A DNA stretch of 64,000 nucleotides, taken from positions 12,032,418 to 12,096,417 of the forward strand of contig OX387605.1 of NCBI GenBank assembly GCA_947568835.1, given 5' to 3'. The notes beneath the pieces were generated by a model. It did no database searches and was not told the DNA's origin. It saw nothing but the letters and a program-made list of their open reading frames with translations. This DNA comes from Protonemura montana (lineage: Eukaryota; Arthropoda; Insecta; Plecoptera; Nemouridae). Every line of letters begins with the position of its first letter. Positions within the stretch are counted from its first letter, which is position 1. The position numbers and the translations under genes were made by a program. Below, in pieces: positions 1 to 12,000 of the stretch.

Positions 1-44
1 AGAAACTGGAAAATAAAAATGGATCCAAATTGTCAGCTGCTCAC

Positions 45-273
45 CTGAAGTATTGACTAGAGCCGTAAGATCACGACGCTCGATGCAGCCACGACATTGC
101 AGACCGCGCGTGCGCAGGATTCTGCGCAGAGTGGCAACGTCAAGACGCGCAGGGTCCACACGCTTGCCGGCATCACCACGGCGCAGGCGTGCAACCAGCT
201 CCGCAAGACGACAAGCCAGGGCCAGCAGCAGCAGGTAAGCGCCGAGGAGCGCAAGCGGCCCTGTACACCGCAT
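45..273 (-). CDS. First coding exon of a secreted protein with a MANF-C-like CxxC motif (gene runs off the left edge)
   Basis: Read on the minus strand, an ATG at 273-271 opens 76 codons ending at 45 with a strong donor (CTTCAG|GTGAGC), phase 1. Residues 1-25 form a signal peptide: a short polar start, then a run of Leu/Ala around residues 7-20. Residues 40-76 read LDVATLRRIL, then a CRGC motif (residues 60-63), then IERRDLTALV. This resembles the SAP-like C-terminal domain of MANF/CDNF, which carries a CxxC. In MANF that domain follows a saposin-like domain; here it follows the signal peptide directly, so this is not MANF itself but probably another ER or secreted protein with the same fold. 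The opposite strand is also open and ends in CAG|GTAAGC at 235, but it has no recognisable protein and a poor acceptor. The family assignment is inference; the rest of the gene lies outside the window. Confidence 0.55.
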
Positions 274-2849
274 GCTCACTGCAGGATGTGGGGCATCCTG
301 AGTGGTTGGGAAAAAATTAGTAGAGATTTGGGAGAATTGTATATGACTTAGGAGTAAAGATAGTAATTTTTGGTTAAAATACAATATGCAGATACTTGGC
401 ATGATATTTTATTAATAAGCAATATGTAAACAAATTTTCTGTAAAAAATATGTTACATTCTGGGCTTTAAATCTTGGTCCCAAGCTGTTGGAGTGTGTGC
501 TGACACAATAAGAGCACGTTTTCATAAGAAGTCGTTGTTTTAAAGGGATTTTGTTTGGATATCAGTGGTGACACTAGGAGCCTATAGGGCCCGCGACCGT
601 AAGCTGGCGCAGGCCCCGGACCACCAGTTTAAGGGTCCCTTTTGAGAAAAAGTTAAAGAATTTTGCCAACAATTGAGGTTTGCATAAGTTATCATTTTTT
701 GGGAAGCATTGCTTGCCCTTAGATATGATAGGGGCTGAAGTCAGTTTTGGCAATGAGACAAAAGAGACCAGAACATCACAATTAGACTCTGGTGGGGAGG
801 GAGGAGGAGGGGAATTTATTTAGTTGCATCTAGTTTATCTAGTTTTTGCAAGATTAAACATTTCTGGTTTCGTTCTTTAATTACTACGGGGATTGGGGGA
901 GAAGGCTTAATAATTTTTGTGGGAGGCCCCGGCGTCGAAGTTCTGCCACTTTTGGCACCAACCAGAACCAGATACAAGATGTTCAATCTGTGATTCTAAG
1001 AGAGAGATTTAGAGTTTTACTCTAAATTTAAGAGAGAAAGCTGAATCTGACATGACCATAGACTGCTTATTTTAATCAGATGCCAATGACACCTCATAAC
1101 CTTTGTATCATATGGCAAGTGAATCTTATATATCTACTGATTAAAACGTAACATTTTTACTAAAGACGATACGATCTTTAGATTAAACTCTTTTTTTGTC
1201 TGTGCACGAGTTTGTGACATGCACATGATTGCAATATAAACTCAAATTTGTCACTATGTACACATGGTATCAAACACTGCCAATTCCCAGTCTACAAATT
1301 GCTATGCACTGAGTATGTTCAAGCCCACTGTGCAAAAGTCAAAGATCATTGTATTGTAAGTTGTGACGAAAGATTGCTCTAAATTGACCCCTGATAAGCC
1401 AATGCCAATGACTTTACTTACTTCTATCGCTTCCCTGTTTCCTTGTTAGTAATTGAGTATTTTTCCTGAGACATCTATAGTTCTCAATCAAAGCTAGGTA
1501 TGCAGCTAAAATAGGGGAGTGCATACGTGATGATATAGGTAAGTGAATCTAAACATAGATGCATGGATTAAAATTGAACCTTATCAAAAATTACCTAGGC
1601 ATAACCACATCTTCACTTATTACCAAAGATACTTAGACAACAGCAATAACTAGTGTCAAGGACAAATTCTACCCACCAAAAATCTCCAACATGTGGGCAA
1701 ACAATGGTTTAAACCCATGGTTTATGGTTAGTGGTTACTGGAATAAATATGTACTTACACAAGATATTCTCTAGTTTATTAGCGAATCATTTGGTTACAG
1801 AAATTATCACAGATACAATAAAAAGAAGTATTGGTGAGGAAACACATACAATACCACCGCTGACAACAAGAGAAACTCAACTACACTACACAAACAGACG
1901 CAATGTTGTGACACTGATAGATCTAGGAAATCTCTTTAGCTTTTTTTTATCAGTTGGCATAGTGCCAAATACAAATGTCAGATATGAAAACCGTCGTTAC
2001 AGAGAAGCCCAACGACCTATGAAGATTCTACAGGAACAAAGAAGATCGAAGAAACTAATAATTACCTTCACTTTCTGCAGAACTGCACCTGTCCTTGACG
2101 GGAAGTGTCCGCAGGAACCGAAAATTAGACCCTGACCCCTTTTTTTGGCCCTTTAATCACGTGCCAGCGATGGCATGGCGGGAAGTAAACAAAGAAATGG
2201 TCTGGACACTAGCTTACGTGTAACGTTTGGCAACAAACACTCTTGACAGAACATGCTGAAAACCTCATTTAGTCGTTTACTCACTTGTCCTATTTACACA
2301 AGTTGTTGATGAATCAAAACGAATTAATTAGCTGGAGAAATTGCATGATAACTTCTGACAGTCAGCCATTTTGGTCCCTTGTCAAGTGTCAGTTGATATT
2401 CCAGGGTAACTGGATTTAAATTCAAATGTATAGATTCGTGAAAAAATCGTGATTATACTTTAGTAAACATGACGGCATTTCAGTTTAGAAGCCTATAACG
2501 TAACTTAGGTAGGCTCGAACGTAAGTTTCTAAAGCTTTTAGGTACATATCTGTCTATGTTTGGTGTACCTAGGACTACATTGCGTTGAAACTATGAATTT
2601 TGCTCGGTTTGGATCGTTTGGATCAACTTTTGTTCGCGGGCCCTGGCATCACATTCAAGAACCTCCTAATTCAGTTCCATCGGCTCTGAGTGACCACTAA
2701 CACCTGGCGGACAAATAAGTATTTTGACTTCCAGCGTCAGTTTGAAGTTGAATGTAGAAATAAAGCACAAAAAAATATTTTAAAAGTTTCTATGAGTGCT
2801 ATAAGTAGTTTTTCATATTTTATTATCCCAGAGTGAACTGCCTGAGTGC
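274..2849. other. AT-rich intergenic stretch, no gene seen
   Basis: No exon with convincing acceptor, open frame and donor was found on either strand. The region upstream of 273 should hold the promoter of the minus-strand secreted-protein gene. The longest open stretch (about 1731-2135, plus) has a GTG start and no recognisable protein. Confidence 0.5.
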
Positions 2850-3021
2850 GTTTAAAAGTGTTCTAAAAGCGCTCGCTGCGCTTGGCAGAGGGGTGCGGCC
2901 CAATCGAAGCAACAGCCTGTGCCCGAGAGCAACTTCGTGAGTCGGTGAAGTGAACGACTGAGTGCTGTGACTGTTAGCATCGCCGAGGACGTGTGGCTTC
3001 TATCCTGGGATTTAATTCTTG
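2850..3021 (+). other. Possible noncoding 5' exon of adducin
   Basis: A GC-richer, CpG-containing block ends in an excellent donor, CTTG|GTGAGT at 3022. It has no long open frame continuous with a known protein. The first adducin coding exon has its ATG 21 bases after an acceptor, so at least one noncoding exon must lie upstream. The start of this block is approximate. The link across 16 kb is inference. Confidence 0.3.
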
Positions 3022-6000
3022 GTGAGTGTAAGACGCATCCCACTATCAGATTCCATAGAGAAAGAAACTCAAGCTCTTCAGCGTCGCGACGCCAATCCAC
3101 AACGCCGTTGCTGGCGTCGGACGTTTGCCAAGTGACACTTGGATGCTTCTCGGAGGGGTGTGTCACTTTCGGTGATGGCGATCATTCAATCTTGACGAAC
3201 TTTCAGTTTTGATTCGATCACATATTAACTTTAAATGCATTTACTTTCATCCCAGCCGCACCGCCAACCCCATGCATTAGCATAGAATTTAAAAACTAAA
3301 AATCATGACCTAACCAAATGTGTTGATCATGGAGCACATTTTTCGGCGCCATTGCCACATTTTGCAAATGACATCATTTCAATTATTCAATGCATTCGTA
3401 AATATCTGCTTGCCATTGAACTGTCTGAGCTAATAAGCCAAATGCACTCGCTAACGTAGGCGCACCCGGCTTCGATAAATGAATTTTAGGCACGCTGTTC
3501 CACTGAGCATACCGCGATATCGAGTGATCTAGCAGCCACCGACCGACCGGCTGGCTTGTTCGACCGCTAGGATTTTCAGTCGCGTGCGAGACAGCAAACG
3601 GGAAGGGTCGCATTGCTTTTGTGTTGTGATCTTCTGCATCTCTTTCATCGCTACAGTTTTGAGTGATTACTAATATTCAGTGTCCGTTTGGTGCTTGGAT
3701 TATACATTTTTTGGTGGCACATGGTAAGGGCAACTCGAGAGTTTTTTTTAGTTACTTTTTAGATTAGGGTAGGCTGTAACATAAATTACTTTACTGACAG
3801 AAATATTTTCTAGTCTCATTTTGAGCCCAACTACTACTGGATAATTTAGTTCGCTGAAGAACTAGTTGCAAAGGTAGGAACGATTCTTTTGGACCGTAAC
3901 ATTCAAGGTTAATCATGAGTATGGCACGATTAATTCCGAGTCTCCAAATGGACCTAGGTCAAATTAATACGTTTACTTTGTGACGGTACAATAGTTTTAG
4001 ACGAAAGGATGCTTGTCGCTGGGTTTGTATAAGCCGCAAGGGACATGAAACTGGAAATCTACCATGGAAATAAACATTGAACCGGTGGTGGACAATGCGT
4101 CATTCGAAATGAAATCGACCAAAGTGCGTGTTATGTTCCCGACTAGCGTGAGCGAATCCATTGTTGCGTATACATTAACCATCATTCTACTGTAAGCAGA
4201 GAGAATTCCACGAATGCGTTCGGATTGTCGGAGAATGCAGCAAATATCTTCCTAATTCTTGTCGCTTGTTCGATCGTTGCTCGAGTCCACATTTTGTATG
4301 CGGATTTCCACGCTGTCGGGGTTATTTCGGGCCACGAAAGATGTTCGGGCTCGCTGCCAGACCGGAGCGCGTCCGTGTTCCCTCCTTTGAGCATGCTTAG
4401 TACCTATTTCGCTGTATTCCTGTTTTATGGAATAGAGACCGTGTTCCTTCCGGGAAGCATGTTGTATTTCTGGGACGTTTAGGTAAAATGCGTATTCGCC
4501 AGCGCTAATTTTCTTGTGATTTGCGTTAGATCCGAAATGATTCTGTTCCATTCAGAAACGTAATGAATCGGCACAGGGGAATCTGCACATCATGGAACCA
4601 CTCTAGTAAAGTAATCTAACGAGCATCAATTCCAAGTTCCTACATCGCAAAAACTTGTTACAAAGTCAGTTGACGTAGTAAACGCAGGTTGTGCGCCTAG
4701 CAGTTTTTTTGAACTCCGATTTGTCTATGTGATTGCTCTGTACATCAGCAGCTCTTATGGCGTGATCCAACCTCTGTGAGGTCAAAACACTCCTGCCACT
4801 AAACTTTTTACATGACCAATTATATAACAAAAATTGCTATTTTATATCGTTCTACATTGTTCGTGGTCATACCGTGTAGTTGCCTACACACACTACAACT
4901 AGAATCACCGCTTGTTTATGACGCCATTACCACTAAAATAACATGACAGGCGGCGGTGCTCGAAAATAATCCATGCAGACGCACGACGTACTTTTCCATG
5001 TTCGACTGTCTCGTGGAAGGTGGTAGCCGAATGTTTTCACCTCGGCTGACGATTCACCGTTGCGTCTAGTGGCAGTCATCGCTAATATTATATTAGATGC
5101 CTTGCGGGAATGCGTTCGCCTTCGCCGAATTATCTATCGTATCGCGCTTACCGGACCGAGCGATTGTATCTTCTTTTTGTATTGTTACCACTCTCTGCTG
5201 GCTACTCGGCGGCTGGCTTCGGACAATCGATGCTTGGCATTCGTGAGGCTACCATTCGTGGTCTCCGTGTAACCAACCAGTATCGGTAGTACTCTAGTGT
5301 TAGCTTAGAGAAAAGAATGGGTTGTGTTAGTACTTGGTTTTGGTAGTGTAATTGTTTGCGTTTCTTTCTGACAATGAAATGGGGTTTGGTGCACGTGTTA
5401 GTTATTTTGACGCACTGCCGGAAACAATTGCCAACAATAGGAACATTCGAACTATGATCCGACTTGTGATGATCGAATCACAACGTTACAGATTTCGAAG
5501 AAAAGTGTTATGAAAACAAAGTTCATACCTGAGTTCATATTACATAGCTCTCGCTTTATGTAAAAACATTCGCTTTCCAGCAATGCAAAGACAAAAGGCG
5601 TGTCGAGTAATTTTTCTTGTGCTAGTGAAATTGAAAGTCTTCCTCGCTCGCTGCGAGTACGACTCTCATCCAATTATATTGCTACCGCCCACACGAGATA
5701 AGGAGATAATTTATTTAGACTCGACATCGATAGGAGCACACCTTTATTATATCGAATGTGTCGGATCAGTGCAACCAAATGATCTATCTACTCGGTACGC
5801 TATGTCGCTATGTCCACAGATTCACTTTTTGATCTGGGAAAGCTTTGGCTCGTCTACAAGCTAGGAGAGGCTAGCTTAGTCTCTAGACTTTTACGCGATT
5901 TCGCACATAAGCTTGGTTATTCTCATCTCCGTGGATCATGGTGGGTCCTCGCTGTTAGAGAGCATTGCATGACCTTGCTGTCGATCAGGAGCATCATATG

Positions 6001-9000
6001 TGCTGCTACCGAGTGCAGTAGAAATATGATAGACTTGTCTATCTCGTCTGCGAATAATATCGCAGTCAATTTTAATCACGCGTCCACCAATATTGGCTAC
6101 ATTGCGCACTACCAGTCTGTCTATGCGCACACCGCGCGTCGTTGGCTCGAGCACCACAAAATGCTAATCGATGCGCCGATTGCCTGGTGACCCGACAGCT
6201 GACCCGGGCCCCGCCGGGATGGCTCGCTTCCTGTCACCCACGTCCCTTGTTGGGAGGTCTCACCGATCCACGGCCACAGGCCATTTTACTCACGGGGACA
6301 CCCATGGCTTAGCGTTGATTGATGCACCACTAACCGCCAGTGGCGTCCGTTGGTGCTACGATTTGGTAGTGCCAGCACGTAGCATACCGGAGGTGATTTA
6401 GGGGCGCCTGTGAATGTTAGGGTGCTTATTTATGTGGAATCCGGTCAAATGTCAAAGCCTGTGTGTGTGTGTGGATCCGGTGCCACTAAGTAGCGAACGC
6501 AGTAAAGCTGCATGTATAGTGTGGTATTCTGTTGAGAGGTTCTGTATTCTGTTGTTCTGATATTCTTAATACCCGAGGACGAGGATTTCCGTGGACCTTC
6601 TTTCTATGCCGATCAAGGGACGTGGCGATAAGTTTCAATCTCGGCTTCCCATGCCTTCGTTCCTCGCTGGTATCATCCGATGAACGTAAACTAGCCTCTT
6701 AATCCGCGTGGTACGCTGAGTGGCCGTTGAGTCGCGCATTCCCCGCAATGCTGTAACATAAAACGCATCTCGTGCTGTGCCGAAATGACGCGTTGTTGGT
6801 GCTGTCGCGATTCTATGGGTACCCGCTCGCTGCGTCCTTGGCTCGGGATGGGACTGCTTTGTCGCCGGCTGTGCGCCGTCCCACGCCGCGGTTGTCCTAC
6901 GGAGGCGTCGGCCTAGGGCCCCGAAGTCTAGGAACCGGTCAACGATATGCTAGGGGAGGCGTTTGGCTGGAATCGTGGCGTGGATGCACGGACCACGCGA
7001 ACGGGATCGCCGCTAGCGAGATTCTTGAATCCTTGGGATGCTTCGTGGATGGGTAACGTTGGCATCACGACAAGGCTGTAAAGGCCTTGATCTTCAATGT
7101 GAAATGAAGGACAACTTACGTTGGGGTGGGTAGCTGCATGAATTTGACCTCATCGCCCAAAAGTCGAGTCAGAATTCTGTCATCCGTGGAAAAAACAGGA
7201 CGCACTGCTTGCAATGGTCGCGAGTTCTTTTCAACGCGAGACCCGAGCAGAGCACGTCGGTGAGAATGTTTTTGTCTTCATCTGGGGATTGGAGAGCACA
7301 AAAGCGAAGCGTGTGATTTTCGGCGTGAGGCAGCGGCAACCATTAGAGCAAACAACGCAATTGCAGCAATTAGGTCCGTATTGTCGAGTAATCGCACTCG
7401 GCAGCCTTCCGGTCGTGCGGTACTTACGGGTACGGACATAATTGCGGCAATGTCTTACTGGGACTGGACTCGAGTGACTTCTAGAAGAGTTTTCTCCGTG
7501 CGTGCGTTGTTCGAGAACCTTAGTGCGGTGGCGCCAACTGCATGTAGACGTGGTTTTGGTAAATTCATAGCCCATGGGATCGGTCACAGTGACACATGGG
7601 AAGAGATGGCTGCAAGTTGTCTCTCATCTGTAGAAACCTTTTGTGTCACTGGTTTCTCTCCAATGCCAGGAAACCACCTACTCTGTACAACAGACGTGCA
7701 CCAATCTGTTCAACTGCAGCAAACTTATTTGTCTTCCCAGCTCGCTTATTCAATCCAAGCAACAAAATCTTAGTGATCAAGCCGTTAAAAGACTGTATAC
7801 ATGAGAGAGCTCTTTAGCATGTTGCCAAACACATTAGCAACCTCTTGTTCGCCACTCGACAAGGACCAAGTAATGACATTGAAGATGATATTGACTGATA
7901 AAATAATCCTCCTCCAATCAAGTCACCGCGCCTCGGCCAGGATTCAATTTCACTCGGTTGGTGTGTGTGGCCGTCACCATGACGATATCAAGTTAACCTC
8001 GTCGCAAGCGCTGCGGCGACAGGTCGCCCGTGTGGCGTCGCGACTCACGCACGGCGCCGGCGTCGATCGACCAGCTGCCTTTGTCTCCCGTCTACCAGGC
8101 TCCCGCCAGTCTGCTCTCTAGGCCGATCGATACGCCCACCCTCCCTATCCGAAGCCACCCCTTGCGCCCAGCACGGCGTAGCGCCCCAACCGGTCGTCGA
8201 ACCCGCCACCTTACGGAGACTTGCAGTGATCACTGATACCTGATACCGAGACTCAATTGTCAGGCTTTGGGCGTTCCAAGACGGCTAAATTCTGAGGAGA
8301 AATACATTATTCGGCTTCAGTCTCTAGAGAATATTGATACGTTAGGTGCTTGAGGAAGCAATAGTGCTGTGAGTTGTATATATTTTTTCGTTCCTTATAC
8401 TGTTTTGGGTGCATAAATTCATCGTTATTTACGATAGAGTTATTATAAATGATAATTTTTTAATTCCAATCCATTTAAGATCTTCATTGAACCTTGCTGA
8501 AAAGTTGGGGAGAGGCTTTTCAATAGATTTGCAATTTTCATCCTTTATTGACTCACCGTAATTTAGCTCTTAACCCCTATGCATGCGCGTCCATTACGCT
8601 CGGTACACTGCATGTACGCGTCGTAAACAGGATTTCCGGTAGCGAGAATCGAACTCGCATCCCCTCGGCGTGCAGCACCAAGTTCAAGCTCGGTTCGTCT
8701 CAGCCATCTGGCCTTATTCTGTTGTTCTGGGACAGTCTCCAAGTGCGCCAAACTTCACAGCAGATAGAAAGGGGTAGGAGTGGCGAGGGGTTGGTGAAAA
8801 GACGCATCGCACGCAAGGGGTTGGGAGAGGGTGACCTAGTTTCTAGCCGGGGCCGCCCGTGACGTCAGCTCTCGTGACCTCTCTACACGTGGTCGCTCTT
8901 TCGGTGCCTGTTCTTGCTGGCGTCGCGACGCCCCGGGACGCGTCTGCCCTCTAACAAAGACCCTTAAAATGAAACCGAACGTCGGTGTAGACCGCGCCGC

Positions 9001-12000
9001 GGTGTTTTCTTGCTTGTGTGGGCTTTGTCCGGGGAGTGCGATTACAGACCCTTTCTCAGCCACGTGAAACGGCACCGTGAAGTTATCCCACGTCTGATAT
9101 TATTCGTCTTGAAAAACGTCTGATACTGAAACGGCTTCACCGACACCCTATAGTCGGAGTTATTATTTCGATACTCAACACGCCATGGCAAGCTATTAAA
9201 AACTATTAGGCTTTTTTAACTGTTTAGTTATGACTTGTCCTCCAACCCCTGCGTATTATTTAACTAGGATGTGGGGTGAGAGGCATACATCGATCGGTTC
9301 TATACAGGATTTGTATAACTAAGCTGATGTAGCCAATGATATTGTGGTAGGGTCACTGTTAGTAAGGTTGCACATGTTGAAGTTTGGATTGTAAACACGT
9401 CAAGACACTCCCTAGATGTCTATTAGGGAACCGATTTCTTGAAATTCACGGATACTTTCCCATAATCCCGACCTAGTCCCCGCTGGCAAGCTATTGATCT
9501 ATCGTGTCGTCTTATCTCTCTCCTTATCACATGATACACGATAACGTTTAACCGCTCCTTGGTCCAGCGGTGATAACGTTAACCCAATTTACAGACTTTA
9601 AACTTTAAAGGCGCACCCAGAATAAACTGTAGGATCAGTCTGGGAGTCAAAGCATAATTCTCTGTTACTTTTCCTGCGCTAGGCGCCTGTTTCTTATCGT
9701 AAAATTCTCCTTTCACCTGGATATCGAGTAAATCAGTAACCTGACCACACCGCATTGTCGTTATCAAGTAAATGTAATTCCATCCGTCGGTGCACCGCGC
9801 GCCGTTGTGAATGCTTTAAATGGCGGGGACGGAGGAAACGACTCGGCCATGCCACTCTACTACACACTTGTGTTGATGAGAGCAATTGGTGCATTAGACC
9901 TCGTTACCAGCGTGACGTCATCGCAATCGTCACAACCCTTCACGATTTTCACTCGTAGAGTGGTTCGCTGTTAGTCGGGAGGTCGCAGGAGAACATGGGT
10001 TGACAATTCGGAGGCTTGCGCATTGGTAAATACCTCGGGACCCGCTGCTTTTTGAAGCAAAATGTCAAAAGTTGGGAAACTTACGAGCCATTCCGTGAGA
10101 GCTTGTTACTTTTAGCACACGTCTTGCTGAGGCGTGGTGAGTGCAAAAGTTTGCTCGCTGTTCTGTGAGAAGAATTCGATGATGAGGGCCCAAGACCACG
10201 CTCATTGACGCCTTTGGGCTTGTGGAGGGTCGTTGCAGATGGAGACATGGCACATGATTATTCTGATGGATGGACCTCCTTTACAATTGTCCACTGTCTT
10301 GCAATAGGTGGTGACATTTTAATCACAGCAAATAAATTTCCATTCAACCTGCTAGGGGAATCGAACCCCTGTCTCCCTGTCACTTCGTTCTCCGCTCAGA
10401 GTATCTTTCACTTCCCGTGTTATACGCTATCTTCAAGACGCCACGAGTATCGGAACGCAAAAGCTTCGCTCGACTGTCATTCCATTTCGCCGAGCGGCAT
10501 GCAGGCCACTACTTCGCTATGCAAACACAGAAACATCATCAAGAATACCTCGTGATCTCATGGGACTGGCCGCCTACTGCATGAAAGATGCCCTGGCGAG
10601 ATTGATCGGCACACACTGCGCAGACTCGCGGTCGCTCACGTTGATGATGTTTATGTTCATGCCTCGAATCATCTAGGTCAACATTTCGCCGGTCCGCCGG
10701 CCGGCAAAGCTCGCCGTGTTAGCGTGCATCACGTGACAGGACCGCGATGAATGCTTCAGCAGGATTCACATGCATTGCACATGATGGGATAGCTGCGATT
10801 TGGGGCACTAGATGCGCTAAATGTGTTGCACGCTAACTTAGTTGACGCCTCCGGGTTGTTGAATATGTTATTGCGTTCTTTTGGAAATCGAAAACTTTAT
10901 GGGAGATGTCTTCCAGTCCCGCGAAACTCTTGCGGCCATTATAGAATGCATTGCGTGTAAAGAAAACGAGTTCGGCGAGATTGCACGGGCCACGCCATGC
11001 TAAGAATAGTCTTATCTCGTTCGGCGGTTCGACTGTACGAATGACTAGCTGGATAATCTGGAGCTGGGCCGAGTGTGATGACGCCATGTGTTTTGATTTA
11101 CGTTGCCCGTTAATTTGCTGGGTTTTAATTGGTCACTCGAACATTGCGGGGAGGAGGGTTATTCAATGATCTCAGATGGGTCAAGCGGCCGAATCAATTC
11201 CAACTTCCGCCGTTTAGCCGAATTAGCCGAATTAGCTCGACCTGGACCATGCTCAAATTGCGCAATCTATTTGCGTTCCTGTCCGCGAATTAGGGGTGTT
11301 GATCCCGAGACCTCGAACTTGTACCGTTTTGGGAGGGGGTTGCGGCGACGTCGGTGCCAGCGGCGTCGCGACTTCTTGGCGTGGCAATAGGTTTGAAGCT
11401 GTGAAAAAAATTAGAAATGAGCGCTAAGTTTTCTGCTACTGCTGGCTGTCTTCAATAGACACCGCGCCCACTGCAATTTGCCAATGAATTTTGTCCTGTT
11501 CACATGGCCCATGAATTCAGCTAATGGCAGAATGAAATGGGTCATAATAACAAGTCCGATAATGAAATGCGTTCCTTCCCGTAAAGTTGCTTATTATCAA
11601 TTATCACGTTGCTAGACTGCAAGCTTTGATAGGCGAAATAATTCGCGGCAATGAACCAAATTAACCACAAACAGTGCCTAATTGGCTGGTTCTCGCAGCA
11701 CACATTTAACGGTGGTAAGATAATGACTGAGCACAACCACCGTCGCAGTAAAAGTAGTCGCCATAAAGACGACTCGGACGCTCTAGCCGCCAAAAGTGGT
11801 TCCCGTCACAGCCGCTTTATAAGCCGCACGAGCCAGCTCGGAGACTGCTTTAAACGCCGGCGACGCCGTTCATCGATGGCGGCTGAGGCGGCGTTCTCAC
11901 CGTGGGACGTCTACACTGTGAGCCGGCCGGCCGCGGGCACGGATCGAGTTCCGCCCGATTGTTGGCTGCCAAGGTCGCGTGACCTCTGACATTCTGGCCG

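Noticed and set aside
97-351. Plus-strand open frame over the left-edge exon
   Set aside because: The minus strand gives a signal peptide and CxxC domain; the plus translation is Gln/Thr-rich and unrecognised, with a weak acceptor.
1731-2135. 134-codon plus-strand frame
   Set aside because: GTG start, no splice context, no recognisable protein, AT-rich composition typical of chance frames.
5810-6190. 126-codon frame with ATG
   Set aside because: No domain, no conserved-looking blocks, no promoter or splice evidence; overlapping frames on the other strand are equally long.
10345-10430. Possible tRNA on the minus strand
   Set aside because: Only the T arm (GGGGTTCGATTCCCC) is good; D arm and acceptor stem do not fit.
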